Assembly: GCF_030272615.1 (NCBI RefSeq)
Contig: NC_081409.1
Coordinates: forward strand, 206,815,190 to 206,879,189
DNA: 64,000 bases
Direction of reading: 5' to 3'
From: Cryptomeria japonica
Lineage: Eukaryota > Streptophyta > Pinopsida > Cupressales > Cupressaceae
The notes beneath the pieces were generated by a model. It was not told where the DNA came from and did not search any database. It saw nothing but the letters and a program-made list of their open reading frames with translations. Each line of letters starts with the position of its first letter. The stretch's first letter is position 1. Both the position numbers and the translations under genes were made by a program. This document shows positions 1-12,363 of the stretch, one piece after another.

Positions 1-175
1 ATGAAGGAAAGCCACTACCAAAAGATAAGTAGAACCGACCTTGCTATGAAGGAAAGCCACTACCAAAAGATAAGTAGAACAGACCTTGCTATGAAGGAAA
101 GCCACTACTGATAGAGATAAATAGATGCTATATAGGACCAACCTCGCTATGGAGGGAGACCACTATAGATAAGAT
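1..175. repeat. 45-bp tandem repeat at the left edge
   Basis: A 45-bp unit beginning ATGAAGGAAAGCCACTACC occurs at 1-45 and 46-90 with one difference. A shortened, diverged copy starts at 91 and a weaker one near 149. It lies inside the left-edge Ty3/gypsy element, downstream of its zinc-knuckle-like segment. The array may continue off the window. Confidence 0.8.
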
Positions 176-354
176 CAATTTTGATAAGAGCCACAAAAGG
201 CAAAGGTAGATACTCGCCACATTGGGCGATAAAAAGATAGTCACCACAATGGGCAAGAGATAGACATGCACCTCTGTGGGTGAAAAAGAGATATGATAAG
301 AATGCATAAATAAATGGAATGTGTAATTGAACAGGATAGAGGTAAACCTCGATA

Positions 355-2380
355 TCACTTGTTGTGCAAAGAAGAAGAAGGTGCAGCAATAGATGAAGAA
401 TTAATGACACCTGATTGAAGAAGTTGTTGTATCTTGTCCGTCAAGGCCTTACATTCACTTGTGGAATGGCCAAGCACTTGATGGTATGTATAGAAAGAAT
501 GTTTTGCTTTATTATCCTTATGAAACTTCTTTTGTGTAGGAGGAGGGAGAACAATCAAGCGGGCTTTAAGAACCCGCAACAAAGTAAGCTCTTGATCAGA
601 TAAAGGATGAGGAGTAGGAAGCAACCCTTTCTCTTGGAGAGAAGAGTTTGACTACTCACAAGAAGAAGACATGGGAACATTAGAGAACAAAGGCGATGAA
701 GACAAAGGAGAAGCTTTGTAACCTAAACCCACTGTAAAAGAGTGTAATTTCGATTCCAAAGGGACCTTGACTCCTTGACCCATGCGCCCAAGACCATCTC
801 CTTTGTATCCATACTTGGAAGGAATGTTGAACTCTGAACCATAACATGATTGCAACTCCTCCAAAGGGGGAAGATCACCTTTAATGGTATAGCCAATGGT
901 GTTCACATGATCCCACGATATAGAAGAATAATCATCTTCGATAGCGGGTGTGAATGATACTTTTGGAAAGTTAAGGTGGATAGGGTTGACTTTATATTTC
1001 CAATGAAGGAGTTGTAAAGTCTAAAGAACCCCAATCATCACCAAGAAATGCATTTGTTTGAGAAGAAGATGAATTTGAAGGAGATGGAGTGGGAGTAGAC
1101 TTAGGACTTTCTACTTTAGGAGGATTTTCTTTAAGGACAACCTTTTCAAGGGTTTCCTCTTTAGGAGGATCCATGGGAATAGTTGTTGGCAAATTAGAAG
1201 ATAAAGATGGAATATAATTTTGAAAGGTAGGTGTAATCGAGGCATGACCAGCTGTTGCGATTTGACATAACTTCATAGCATCAGGATCAGCCTTGAATGT
1301 AACTACCTGATTGTTAGCAACAAACTTAATAGAACCATGGAGGGTAGAACTAACCACTCCTAAAGCATGAATTCAAGGTCTACCCAAGAGAAGATTATAC
1401 GATAAAGGTCCTGGCATAACATGCACCAAGGTTGGAATAGTAACTGGTCCAATCTTTATAGGCAAAGTAATAGTGCCCAAAGTGGTTTTACCAGTATTAT
1501 CAAAACCACCGATGAACATAGAAGATGGTGAAAGAGAATTCGAATCCACTTTGATTTTGGGCAATAGGTCTAGACTACAGACATTGAGTGTCGAGCCAGT
1601 ATCAATGAGAGTCTGTCTAATGCCGACACCATTAACATAAACAATTATCATTAATGGATCTGCTTGATTTCTAACTTTGAGAGGCAGGAGTTCATGTGGA
1701 TAGAATGTAACATTCGGCGAACCTACATGAATATGATCCATCAACGCATTTACATCCAAAGGGCTAGCAGAAGAAGGCAATAAGATCTTTTGAAGAACTT
1801 CCTGAAGCATACCTTGATAAACTGGAGCAGTCTAAAGCAAATCCCAAAGTGAGATCTTAGAGGGAGTAACACGAAGTTGCTCAATAAGATTGTAATCGCT
1901 AGGTTGCTTAACTGAAGGCTTAGGTGCTTGAGGAAGATCTGGTTGAGAAGGTGGTAAAGAAGCATTCGATTTATCAACATTTTGCTTATTTCTATGAGTG
2001 TTATAAGTGTGAGCTACCATTCTATGTGAAAGAGCCTTAGACTGTTTGTATCTCGTAAAAAGATCCAGTGAGTTGCTTTTAAAAAGAAAACCACGAAGGG
2101 AAATTACCTTCTTTGGAGAAGGACTAGCTGTAGTCACACAAATGATTGTTCTTTTAGGTCTGTTGGGGGCAGTAGAGACAACAATAACATTCACAGAATC
2201 ATTATAGGTTGTAGAAGAATTAGTTGAAGAAACTTGCTTAACATTGACTTGTGGGAGATCAGAAGTGAGATGAGATTCATCATCCGCTAATGCATCGACT
2301 CTTGAGGAGAGTCCATTGGATTGAAGAGAAGGTAGAATAACATTAAGAAAGGTATTAATGATTTCATCCTCTTGCAACAA
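355..2380 (-). pseudogene. Retroelement protease / G-patch-like polyprotein remnant
   Basis: Read from high to low coordinates, several open segments are separated by stops or frame changes. Segment 2380-1832 has no recognised domain. Segment 1810-1373 is a retropepsin: the active-site motif LIDTGSTLNVCS is visible, followed by the flap-like region IGPVTIP and ending LLLGRP. Segment 1357-992 is proline/serine-rich. Segment 906-652 contains a G-patch-like glycine motif (GYKGDGLGRMGQG). Segment 624-355 contains a knuckle-like YHQVLGHSTSEC followed by KIQQLLQSGVI. In Tat/Ogre-type elements this knuckle normally precedes the protease, so the order here is unusual. No RT motif is seen. Several in-frame stops make the copy non-functional as it stands. 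Confidence 0.7.
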
Positions 2381-2618
2381 AATTCTTCTGAGACGGAAGA
2401 ATTTTTACAAGAGGGATCAAAGACAGAGTGACATAGGCAAAGCCAAGTCACTATCACATGCACGAAAAGGAACATCATTAGCACTTTGAATAAAATTAGA
2501 AATAGAATTAATAAAAGAAGATAACAAATGCATTTTAGAAATAGTTAACTAATTTAAGGAAGCAATGCATGATTGAAGGAATGATAAAGAATGTTTTTGA
2601 AAATAATACAGAAGAAGT

Positions 2619-2637
2619 GTTCACGTCGGGTTCACCA
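2619..2637 (-). promoter_or_regulatory. Primer binding site candidate
   Basis: Minus-strand sequence TGGTGAACCCGACGTGAAC lies three bases inside the 5' LTR, where a tRNA primer binding site is expected. The identical 19-mer, with the same spacer, sits inside the 5' LTR of the element at 46692-54540. The matching tRNA is not identified. Confidence 0.65.
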
Positions 2638-2640
2638 AAA

Positions 2641-3933
2641 TGTAATGGAGAAAATTTGTTACCTCAAGGATGATGAATCCAAGAGAACAAATTGGCCCTC
2701 TAGTACCTCACTTATACTGGCGCTAAGTGTGAGCCAGGGGATGAAAAATGTAAAACTAAATACAAAATAAAATAAATGACCAAGATACAAAGTTCCTGAA
2801 TGGCCCTGCTAAGCCTCTGTCCCAAGGACGAGCACGCAGAACTGGGAACCCAGCTGTAGTGGAGAAAATTTGTTACCTCAAGGATGATGAATCCAAGAGA
2901 ACAAATTGGCCCTCTAGTACCTCACTTATACTGGCGCTAAGTGTGAGCCAGGGGATGAAAAATGTAAAACTAAATACAAAATAAAATAAATGACCAAGAA
3001 ACAAAGTTCCTGAACGGCCCTGCTAAGCCTCTGTCCCGAGGACGAGCACGCAGAACTGGGAACCCAGCGTGGCTTGCTATCGTTTTGTACGAACTAGGTA
3101 CATAAGTCGTACAAAAATGATAGAATACTACTAAGTTACTAAATGAACACGAAAAGATGACAAACTAAACTAACGGCATATTAGAATAAAATGAGAACAA
3201 ACGAACAAGGGAAGCTCACAACCTGTCCATGATTGAAGCCTCCTGCAAGATGATTGTTTTCCCAATGATTATGACCTCCATAGAAGCAAGAAGGAAAATG
3301 TTGGGAGTTGTGTTTAGAGGCCTGCCTCAGTCAGACCCCCGTTTTGGTGTTTCCACCTCCACGGACAACCCAAATAGATAGATAGATCAAAAGATAAATA
3401 GCTAGAATGATAAAATGATCAAATAGATAGGGGATGTGATAAACCCCAAGATGCTCAAAAACAAGATAGATGGAATGATAGAAAGATACTACCAAAGAGG
3501 TTTGAGAAAGCCAAGAGAGTTGCAAAAGATTATTGTGAGAGCTTGAGAGTGCTGTAGAAAACTAGAGACTGTTGTGGCAAGCGAGAGAGAGCAAGAGAAA
3601 GTTGTGAGAGCCAAGAGAACAAGAGAGATTTTATGGAGGAACTAGAGAGAGAGAATGAAAGAAGAGAAAAGATGGATTTAAAATGAGAGAATAGGAGGGA
3701 AAGAAGAGGTCGGCGAGCCGTTTAGAAGATTCTGAGCCGTTTCCACCGACTAAGATAGGCGACAAGTGTCGGAATGCGCAGAATCGACATTTGAATGTTA
3801 AGATGTCACGGGACGAATGCGCGGCGCGCTAGTGCCCAGACAAATCACGCTAAAAAACGACAAGCAACAAGAGAAACACGCGGCTAACATGAAACAGAAG
3901 CTAAAGGATAGCGGCTAAAAGGTGTCCTGAACA
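2641..3933 (-). repeat. 5' LTR of the left-edge gypsy element, with an internal 214-bp duplication
   Basis: The LTR runs from TGTAATGG (2641) to CTGAACA (3933) on the plus strand, a TG...CA pair of 1293 bp. A block starting TGGAGAAAATTTGTTACC at 2646 is repeated almost exactly from 2860, a 214-bp tandem duplication. The right half is rich in GAGAG motifs (3520-3700) and a short ATAG run lies at 3375-3390. The right boundary is inferred from the terminal dinucleotide only. Confidence 0.65.
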
Positions 3934-4400
3934 TCTTGAGAGGGAAAAGGCTAATGCAAGGGCTAAATGAGCCTACTCAAATGCTATGGGAATGGTCACT
4001 AAAGTGGTTGCAAAAGTATAGGTGGAATTACAAATGGGTATGCAATTTTCGACTCTATAGTTTGTTGTTTTTCACATTTGGACATATCATTATATGTAAT
4101 TTTGTAAACATTTATAAACTTATGTTGATGTTATACATTTTAAAGTTTGAAACTATGAGTATGAATGATGAAATTTCAAATATTGAGTGTTTGGAGATCA
4201 TATGACATGTGTAATGTTTCAATTATGGCTCTTATGTTCTCTAAATGCATTAATTTCTTATTGTTTTTTGTAAAACTATGGTTTTCTTTTTAGTCGAGTC
4301 CTTTCCCGACTTTTTGCCGAGTCCGAGTCCGAGTCCAATTTTTGGGCTGCCAAGTCCGCGGCTAGTCCAAATTTTCTAACTATGGTTTAAACATTACTTA
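3934..4400 (+). mobile_element. hAT transposon 3' fragment
   Basis: This stretch matches, in reverse complement, the 3' flank of the hAT transposase at 19690-19930. Shared blocks include the end of the coding region, an AT-rich 3' UTR and the phrase around TATGAGTATGAATGATGAAA. It ends in GAGTCC-type repeats (4295-4375) like the end sequence of the larger copy. Only the 3' end is present. It abuts the LTR of the left-edge gypsy element, which may have inserted into it. The orientation is opposite to the copy at 19690-23045. Confidence 0.65.
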
Positions 4401-4613
4401 TTGTGCCAAAGGTTCATTTGTAATTCTTATACATATTCCTTACACATCTTTTTATAGCCAATTTTTAAGTATTATATGTATTTGTGCCACCCCCACGCTA
4501 CCGTCCCAAAATTTAGGCCCTTGGTCCCCCCATCCCCTTGTCCCCTCATCAAGAAACACTATGGAACTATGCCATCAACTAAAAGTCCTCTTAAAAGTAT
4601 CAATTTTGTAAAA
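4401..4613. other. Unassigned spacer left of the LARD
   Basis: AT-rich left half and a C-rich patch (4485-4550). No coding or repeat signature was recognised. It ends with the 5-bp target site AGAGG of the LARD. Confidence 0.5.
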
Positions 4614-6307
4614 AGAGGTGTTGATGTGTTTTTTATGATAGCGTCTAACACAGAATAAAGTTCCCCAATGATTACTTTACTCCCTCTTGATCAAAGTTCA
4701 ATTGTATGCTAAGATTGCAATAAGTTCAAACAATTGACTCCAAGGTTCTTATGCAATGGATGTGACCCGGTTGGCTTGATGTGATATGCTGGTAATCCAA
4801 GGACGCTTATGTTTGGATTATTCTTTCACTTCTTTGTTGTGGTTGGAACTTCATCATCGGATGTAGTAATTCTGTGAAGCTTCTACATTGAATGAACTGA
4901 ACTAGAATGGACTGAAATTAAAGGGGAAAGGGTTAGAAGGATCTAGATCTACTCCTAAGGGCAGTGATATTAATAGATAATGTTCTAATGGACTAATGGA
5001 CTGAAATTAAAGGGGAAAGGGTTGGAAGGATCTAGATCTACTCCTAAGGGCAGTGATATCAATAGATAATGCTCTAATGGACGAATTCCAAATAAACCAA
5101 GTTCTGCTTCGCCAAGATTAACTACAACTCCACAAGAACTGGTGCAATCTTCCAAGGATGTTGAAGGATTTTTCACATCGAGAAAGTGCATTTGAATACC
5201 CCAAACGACGCAATCCAAACGACTATCCACAATCGAACTTAGCACAAATTTAGTGGCTCGGGCTAACTTTACATTGCAACTTATAATCAACAAGATGCAA
5301 AAAGTATGATCCATGGAAATTCATCAAACACCATTACACTCTCCATTGAAATCATAGCACCACTCTATTTCTACTCTAAGTGAGGAAGGTGAAACCATGC
5401 AAGTTTTGAAAAATAATTTAAGTGGACACCATCAGAGAACAATGTTTCACTGTTATTATCTCAAAAACTTATCGCAATAGTTTCATACAAATCTCCCTCC
5501 TTTACAAATGAAGGGGTCACTACCTTATATAGGCCTCCAGCCTTGATTACATGCAAACCCTAATTAGGGTTTGACCCAAAAGATTCCACACATGATGCAA
5601 CAAGGTGGGAATAAACATTGAATGCCCATCATGCCCAATTACAATAATTTTTTTCTTGCACAAAATGGTGCCCATTGTGCATTAAATGCACCACTTATTT
5701 TAAATTCGCCCTATGTAATAAATGCACCATCACCTCAAAAATCGGTTACATGCAAAAGATGGTCCACCACTGCATTAAGTACGACGGTTGCCATGCAATG
5801 AATTAGCCACCACCTTGGTCAAATATTCCAACAATGAATGCGCCACTATGCCTTCATGTACTCAATATATTATCGCCATGCAAATGGACCCCACCGTCAT
5901 TTATAATTTTCCTGGTTGTGCTTCATTAATACAAAATATTCTCTTTGCACGTCGCCAACCCATCCTTTACAAGTATCTTTCAATTCCGGGTTAACAAAAG
6001 ATACTTTGGAAGATTTTCCTGCCTTGGAACAATCTTTTCACTTCTGAAGAATTCCTGAATGCCTAGAAAATTTGGAGAGAGAAAGTCCAGGAGAGAATTT
6101 TATATCCTAAAGGAATTTTTTCATGTTTTTGAGTTCATCTTGTCCTGAAGGATATTTTTGATCAATTTTCCACATTTCCTATTTTTTAGGAATCTTTTCA
6201 AATTTGAGTTAGGGGGTCCAGGAGAGAGAAAATTCTCTCCCTTGGCCAATTTTGTCATCGCCTCCAAAATTTGGACGAATTTTCATGCTTGAAAGAGAAT
6301 TTTGTTT

Positions 6308-6560
6308 GAATTCAACCTTCAATCTTGGGCACTAGAATGAGCTTGTGGAGGATTTCTTTGGAAGGAAAATTCCTTGACTTCAAATTTCCATGCCCTGGAA
6401 TTCAACCTTCAATCTTGGGCGCTGGAATGACCCTATGGAGGAATTCTCTTTGGAAGGAAAATTCTTATCTTCAAATTTCCATGCCTTGAAATTCAACCTT
6501 CAATCTTGCTCGAAATTCCTTGACTTCTTCCTTGCCTTGGAATCCATCCTTCAATCCATC
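6308..6560. repeat. 90-bp tandem repeat inside the LARD LTR
   Basis: Units starting GAATTCAACCTTCAATCTTG at 6308 and 6398, with a third, partial and diverged unit at 6488. The matching part of the right LTR (about 12290) lacks the expansion, so it arose after insertion or was lost there. Confidence 0.7.
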
Positions 6561-6890
6561 CTTGGGTGGAATTTCACCTTGTAAGGAAAATTCCTTCCTT
6601 ATCCTTGTCCAACGCTCTGTCTCTTCCTAGGCGTTGTTTCCATGTAGTTAAGGAATGTTTGACCTTGTTGACTTTTCTTGCACACCCCCACTTTGGTGCC
6701 CTTCTTCATGCCTAAGTGCTAATTTTGCTAAGATGCAGGAATTTTGAGGGTGGAGGAAAATTCCTCCACACCCCCATTTTAGCGCCCAACTCCCAACATG
6801 AACGTTTTGGTGCCCACCTTCCTTTGGATGCACTTCTTTAGCGAAGGATTCCTGCTTGGCCTCTATCCAAACTTAGCCATATTTGCACAC

Positions 6891-7104
6891 TTTCCAGATC
6901 GGGATGCCATCTTGGATTGAAGTGGATTTCCATGCCTTGGAAGATTTTTCGATGCCTTTCCACTTTTGGAGTGAATTCAAACAGCCATTTTTGCCCTTTT
7001 CCAGACTTGGGATGCCACATTTGGAATTGAAGCGGATTTTCGTGCCTTCGGAAGATTTTCAATGCCTTTCCACTTCTGGAGTGAATTCAAACAGCCATTT
7101 TTCG
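6891..7104. repeat. 107-bp tandem duplication inside the LARD LTR
   Basis: Two successive units begin TTTCCAGA at 6891 and 6998. Both contain the phrase TTGGAGTGAATTCAAACAGCC or a one-base variant. The right LTR has one unit, near 18560-18660. Confidence 0.7.
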
Positions 7105-7705
7105 ACCAACTACCTGCCTTTTCAACCTTTCTGGATTTAGACAAATATTCAAGAATGCCCAATCTTTAGTTTTGGGACCCTTGCCAATTAAGATCCTACC
7201 AAAAATAGACTTACCAAAAATAGTAAGTATTTCAAAACGTCAAAATTAGGGCAAACTGAGGCAAGATGACACTTACTAAAATTAGAAACTGCTAAAAATA
7301 GTAAGTTTGATTTTTGGCAAAATAAAGACAATCTGAGAGGCAATGAAATCCCTAAAAAATAGGAACTTTCTAAAAATAGAAAGTTGCTCAGATTTTGCTC
7401 AAATTTCACTAGTAGGTTCTTTGAAGGGTCCTGATTCCAATGCAATGCTTAGTTTTTCCAAAACCCTAAAGAAAAGTTCTCAAATCTAAGTCTGATGGGC
7501 AAAACCCTAAAATAGGCAAAACGGGTTCTAGACAGCAAATTTGAAATTTGCTCAAACGACTTGCAGACTTGATCAAATTTTACCAAAACACTAGCAAACC
7601 AAGGAGATTGACAAGACTGCCACAAAAAGACCCAAAGAACCAAAACCAAAAGACCAAGAGGACCAAAAAAGTAAGGGGTCCCCATTTGCAATGGGGCGAT
7701 GTGTG

Positions 7706-7733
7706 AAAACATCACAACATCTAGCCCCCACCC
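7706..7733 (-). promoter_or_regulatory. LARD LTR edge and polypurine tract
   Basis: On the minus strand a purine tract GGGTGGGGGCTAGA directly precedes the LTR start TGTTGTGATG. This is where plus-strand priming is expected, and it fixes the element orientation as minus. Confidence 0.65.
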
Positions 7734-10344
7734 AAATGAATGTTCCTGAACATTTCAAAGATAAAGAACCCAATCCAAGGGGGAAGTGTTGAAAAACACT
7801 TCAAGGCTAGAACCCAGATTAAAGCACATTCATCTGAGTTTGCTTAAGTGTGTGCATATGCATTAATTCCATCCCACAAGACCATCTAGACTCCTAGAAT
7901 CAATCATGGCAAGCTAAAGGTACCTATACTTCAAAAGCATCCGAGACATTGCCTCGTTGCCAATCAAGTGTCCATAGCTCTGATGAGGTTGTCTTTGAAA
8001 TTCCATGAATATTGCTCCACTACCAGCAGGGCATCCATAGCCCCCCGATGGAGTTATCCGCATATTCCCAAAGCCAATAATTTGATATTTCTTTTCATTT
8101 TTTATCTTTTTCTTTCTTTTGATATTGCATTTATGTTCCGTCAATTCCTTTGGCTCGTAAGCAATGAAGCTTACTAAGGGTTTGGAAATTTCAGTAGCGC
8201 TGAAGCAAGACATAAGGTTTTCACTGGCCATAACTCCTCCCAAGAAATCTAAGTCACTCAGAGCAATTGATTAGGTGTCTGAAATATGACAATCTCAAGA
8301 TTCCTGTGTCAAAAGATACAACATTAGTGAAATATAACCAGACTTGCACAAGGGAAAATGTCATCACCCCACTTGCAAACAAAGACTCCAAACATTTAGG
8401 CCACTCCTAAACCCTAAACCTAAGCAAAACCACTTGAGAGAACAAGCTCAAGGGAAACCACCACCAACGGTTGAAGACCAAAAACCAAAACCCAAAGCAA
8501 AACAACACGAAACAAACCAAAATCAAAAAAAAAGGAAAGGGAAAACCCACAACAAAACAAACCAAAACCACAAAAGGGAAACCTAATCTAGCAGGAACAA
8601 AAATTTCGAACAAACAATACTCACAAGACCTAAATATATACAACTCTTAACATGATTTCTCAGGATGTGTAGGAGCAATAGGGCATTAGTCATGGTTCGA
8701 ACCCTTGCAAAGTTATCTTTAAACTTATAAAAGTAATCTTTCATAATACAAATCTCAAACTCAAGCAAAACTTCAAGAGAGATTAGCAACTGTGGCAACT
8801 CATCTGAACCATGATTAATCCATAAACAAGTTGTTCTTCCTAAATTTCCGTAATCAAATTCATAGCTTTCAAACTCGGGAGCAAGGAAAGTGACAACTTG
8901 GTAGTTTTCGTGTGTGGGCGAGAATTATTGTGTGTCATCCACTGCTTCATCAGGAGGTTGAAGCTGGTGATGTATCATCCCACTTGCATCTGCAACATGC
9001 AACTTAAAATTCCAATCCTCAATTGGCACATGGTGGTGAAATTCGGCTCAAATGGAAACTTGGAAATATGAAGTATTTCACCACTAGATCCTTTTGAATC
9101 TTTGGTAACGAGTCTTGCCCCAACCTAAATTGCTCTTTGTACTCTGCTTCCATCTTGATGACCCATTTATCATCAAATATTCCTTCTTGCCTTAGTTGCT
9201 TATTATTTCTTCCATCTTGAGCATGCAAAAATGAACTTCATCAAGGATTATTCCTTCTTGAAGTGCACTGGAATCACTTCCCTCTTCATGCTTTCCTCCT
9301 TGGCTAGATGAACTTTGGAAATCTCTCACATCATCTCTATTTTGAGCTAAGTTCTCCATTCCTAGTTCTAGATGATCTTCAATAACTTGCAATTTTGTAT
9401 ATTCATTTGCTTCCGTATGTTGACAGTCGCCTTGGGTGGTTCTCCTTGCTTGGATGCATTCAATCACTTCCTTGATCTTCGCTCCAAAGAGTTTCTTCCT
9501 TTGGTGTGATGCAACAAATGTTGTCCCCCACTTGAATGCTTGGATTATTGGGTTCGGTTGCGCTATCTACTTGTAATTCATGTCCATTACCGTCAGATGG
9601 TGTTGCAATGTTTTGTTCTTTTATGATGCCAACTTCATTTGTTCAAGATAGACACTCCAGATTCTATTTGTAATGCATTTCTTTGTAAGCTCTACTAATC
9701 TGGACTGACATCTAACCTGGTTGATAGCCTCTTCACATATTGGACAAGTGAATTCTGAATGTGGTGCATTGTGAATCTGACACTAGTGGGGAAGCAACAC
9801 GCCTTCAAATTGCTCATTGCCCAATTCTATTTGATTTTGAATTCTCAACTTGAATCTTGAGAAAGGATCATTTCCATTGCAATTATCATACGGCCTTGTG
9901 CAAAATACCGGCTTTGGAACATCCCAAAAGAAGATCCTCCCTTGTAGAACCAATTCTATCCTTGACGAGAATGTCAAACAATTAATCTCATCATGTTCAA
10001 TGGTTTCATGAATCTAGCACCTCCCTGGTAAGGCAAATTGAGACAAATTCCTAGGGTGCAGTTGTGCATTCAAATCTTCCTGAATTTGAGCTGTCCACAA
10101 GGAGACTATCTTGACAACAAGAAATATGAAACAGTCGCCCATCCATCAAGAAATTTCTTTTGATTTTCTATTTTTTTTATTTTTTTTATTTTGGATTTTT
10201 CACTTTTTTCGGATTTTCTGACATATAATAGATCTAACATATCTCTGAACCGGCACTTGAAAGATCATACTGGTTCTGACCAACTTGAATTTTTGCACTT
10301 GTGAAAATGAACGATTTCATATAAGGCCCTCCTAGCGTCAATTT
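7720..10344 (-). other. LARD internal region without recognisable pol
   Basis: 2.6 kb between the LTRs. Two adjacent minus-strand open segments (9467-9192 and 9228-9019) give acidic, glutamine-rich translations with no recognised motif. An A/C-rich low-complexity patch lies at 8400-8585 and a T-rich one at 10155-10215. No retropepsin, YVDD/FADD, integrase or zinc-knuckle signature was found on either strand. Confidence 0.6.
10324..10344 (-). promoter_or_regulatory. LARD primer-binding-site candidate
   Basis: Minus-strand AAAATTGACGCTAGGAGGG adjoins the right LTR end. A near copy (TTGGCACTAGGAGGG) recurs at 10430-10447, inside the extra block of this LTR. The consensus TTGGCGCTAGGAGGG starts with TGGCGC, common in plant PBSs. 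The tRNA is not identified. Confidence 0.5.
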
Positions 10345-12363
10345 TGTTGATGCGAAGGAGGGTAAAATACTTGAGATAATTTCTTCAAATGCAATGTGAC
10401 TTGACAAGATCCAACATTCAAATGCTCAACCCTCCTAGTGCCAATTCTGGTCACGTGTTTTTATGACGTCTAACATAGAATAAAGTTGCTCGATGGTCAC
10501 TTTACTCTCTCTTGATCAAAGTTCAATTGTATGCTAAGATTGCAATAAGTTCAAACAATTGCCTCCAAGGTTTCGATTATGCAATGGATGTGACTCAGTT
10601 GGCTTGATGTGATATGCTAGTAATCCAAGGGGACTATAGTTTGGATCGTTCTTTCACTTATTTATTGTGGCTGGAACTTCATCATTGGATATAGCAATTT
10701 TGTGATGCTTCTACTTCGAATGAATTGAATTGGAATGGATTGAAATTAAAAGGGAAAGGGTTAGAAGGATCTAGATCTACTCCTAAGAGTAGTGATATCA
10801 ATAGAAAGTGAACACCATCAGAGAACAATGTTTCATTGTTATTATCTCAAAAACTTATAGCAACAATTTCATACAAATCTCCCTTTCTATACAAATGAAG
10901 GAGTCACCCCCTTATATAGGCCTCCAGCCTTGATTACATACAAACCCTAATTAAGGTCTGACCCAAGATTCCACACACATGATGCAACAAGGTGGGAATA
11001 AAACAAAAAATACCCATCATGCCCATTTACAATAAATTCTTATTTGCCCAAAATGGCGTCCGCTGTGCATTAAATGCACCATTCTCCACCAAATTCGCCT
11101 GGCATGAAATAAATATTCCACCATGCAAAATTGCCCATAATGTCATGAATGCTCCTCCATGCAAAAATCAGCCATAATGCCATAAATACGACGGCTACAT
11201 GCAAAAAGATGCTCCACTATCTCATTAAGTATGACGGCTGCCATGCATTCTACCACCACTTGGTCAAATATTCCAGCAAAAGTAAATGTGCCATGCATTC
11301 AATAGATTCTTGGCATGCAAGTGGACCTCACTGTCATAGGAACTTTTATAATTTTTTGGGTTGTGTTTCATTAATATAGAATATTCTCTTTGCATGTCGC
11401 CAACTCATCTTTTGCAAAATCTTTCTATTCCAGGCTCACAAAAGACATTTTGGAATATTTTCTAGCCTCGGAAGAATTTTAACAATCTTTTTCACTTCTG
11501 AAAGATTCATGCACGTCCAAAATTCGAGGAGAGAAAATATTTCTAGACAGATTTTTTATCTTGAAGGAATATTTCTGTGCACACTTCATCCTGTAGGGAG
11601 GTTTTTCCATCAACTAACCACTTCTTCCACACTTAGTAATTTTATCAACCTGAGTCCTAGAGAGAGTTCTCACTTAGCCAATTTCTTTGTGTCTTGAAAT
11701 TCTTCACTTTGAGCACATTTCTCCCCTAAGTAAGAATTTATTTTTTTTAAATTTTGAAATTTTCCTCCCAAATCATGTTTCTGTATTTTCTACTTGTCCT
11801 AGAGCACATTAGCTAGGAATTGGAGGAATTTTGAAAAATAGGTTTTTCTTCCTTGATGTCATTTTGGCACCCATTCCTTTCCTAGAGCACATTTTCTCCA
11901 TGGTGAAGGAATTTTGATGTGGAGGAAAAATTCCTCCTTAACCTCATTTTGGTGCCCAATCTTGACCTTGATTCTACTTTACCCCCAAGGAAGTTATTTC
12001 TTCAATCCTTAGCCAAATTTCACATTTTCTAGGAATTATGTCCTAAAGGAAGCAATTTCCAACACAGTCAATTTTTCACTTTCCTAGAATTTCTTCATCT
12101 TGGATGTAATTTTCTTCTTGGGAAGAAATTTTTTGATCAATTCATCACCTTTCCTATTTTTTAGGATTTTTTTCCATTTTGAGCTTTGGAGATTAGAAGA
12201 GAGAAAATTGTCTCCCTTGACCAATTTTGTCATTGCCTTCACATTTCTTCAACTTTTGGACGATTTTCCATGCCAGAGGAGAATTTTTTGATTTTCTTTC
12301 CTCCTTATCCTTGAGAGGAATTTCACCTTGGAAGAAAAATTCCTTCCTTATCCTTGTCCAATG
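10345..12363 (-). repeat. LARD 5' LTR, part left of the copia insertion
   Basis: Starts TGTTGATG, as the left LTR does, then carries about 110 bp (10353-10461) absent there before alignment resumes at TGTTTTTATGACGTC. It aligns with 4630-6605 and ends at the copia target site (12359-12363). Confidence 0.75.

Larger units (their letters stand above)
1..3933 (-). mobile_element. Partial Ty3/gypsy-type LTR retrotransposon, cut by the window edge
   Basis: A minus-strand LTR element enters the window from the right: 5' LTR (2641-3933), a primer-binding-site candidate (2619-2637), then gag/protease-like coding sequence running to the left edge. Reverse transcriptase and integrase, if present, would lie off the left end. 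The same PBS sequence and the same three-base spacer occur in the element at 46692-54540, so the two belong to related lineages. No TSD can be tested because the 3' end is missing. Five bases right of the LTR are TCTTG. Assignment to Ty3/gypsy rests on the retropepsin and G-patch-like segments. Confidence 0.75.
4619..7719 (-). repeat. LARD 3' LTR (left copy)
   Basis: Begins TGTTGATGTG and ends GTCACAACA-like on the plus strand. A TATA-like CTATATAAGG reads on the minus strand near 5528-5537. Two internal expansions are specific to this copy: about 90 bp repeated 2.8 times (6308-6560) and a 107-bp duplication (6891-7104) that is single in the right LTR. Several ORFs of 60-90 codons here show no family resemblance. 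Confidence 0.8.
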
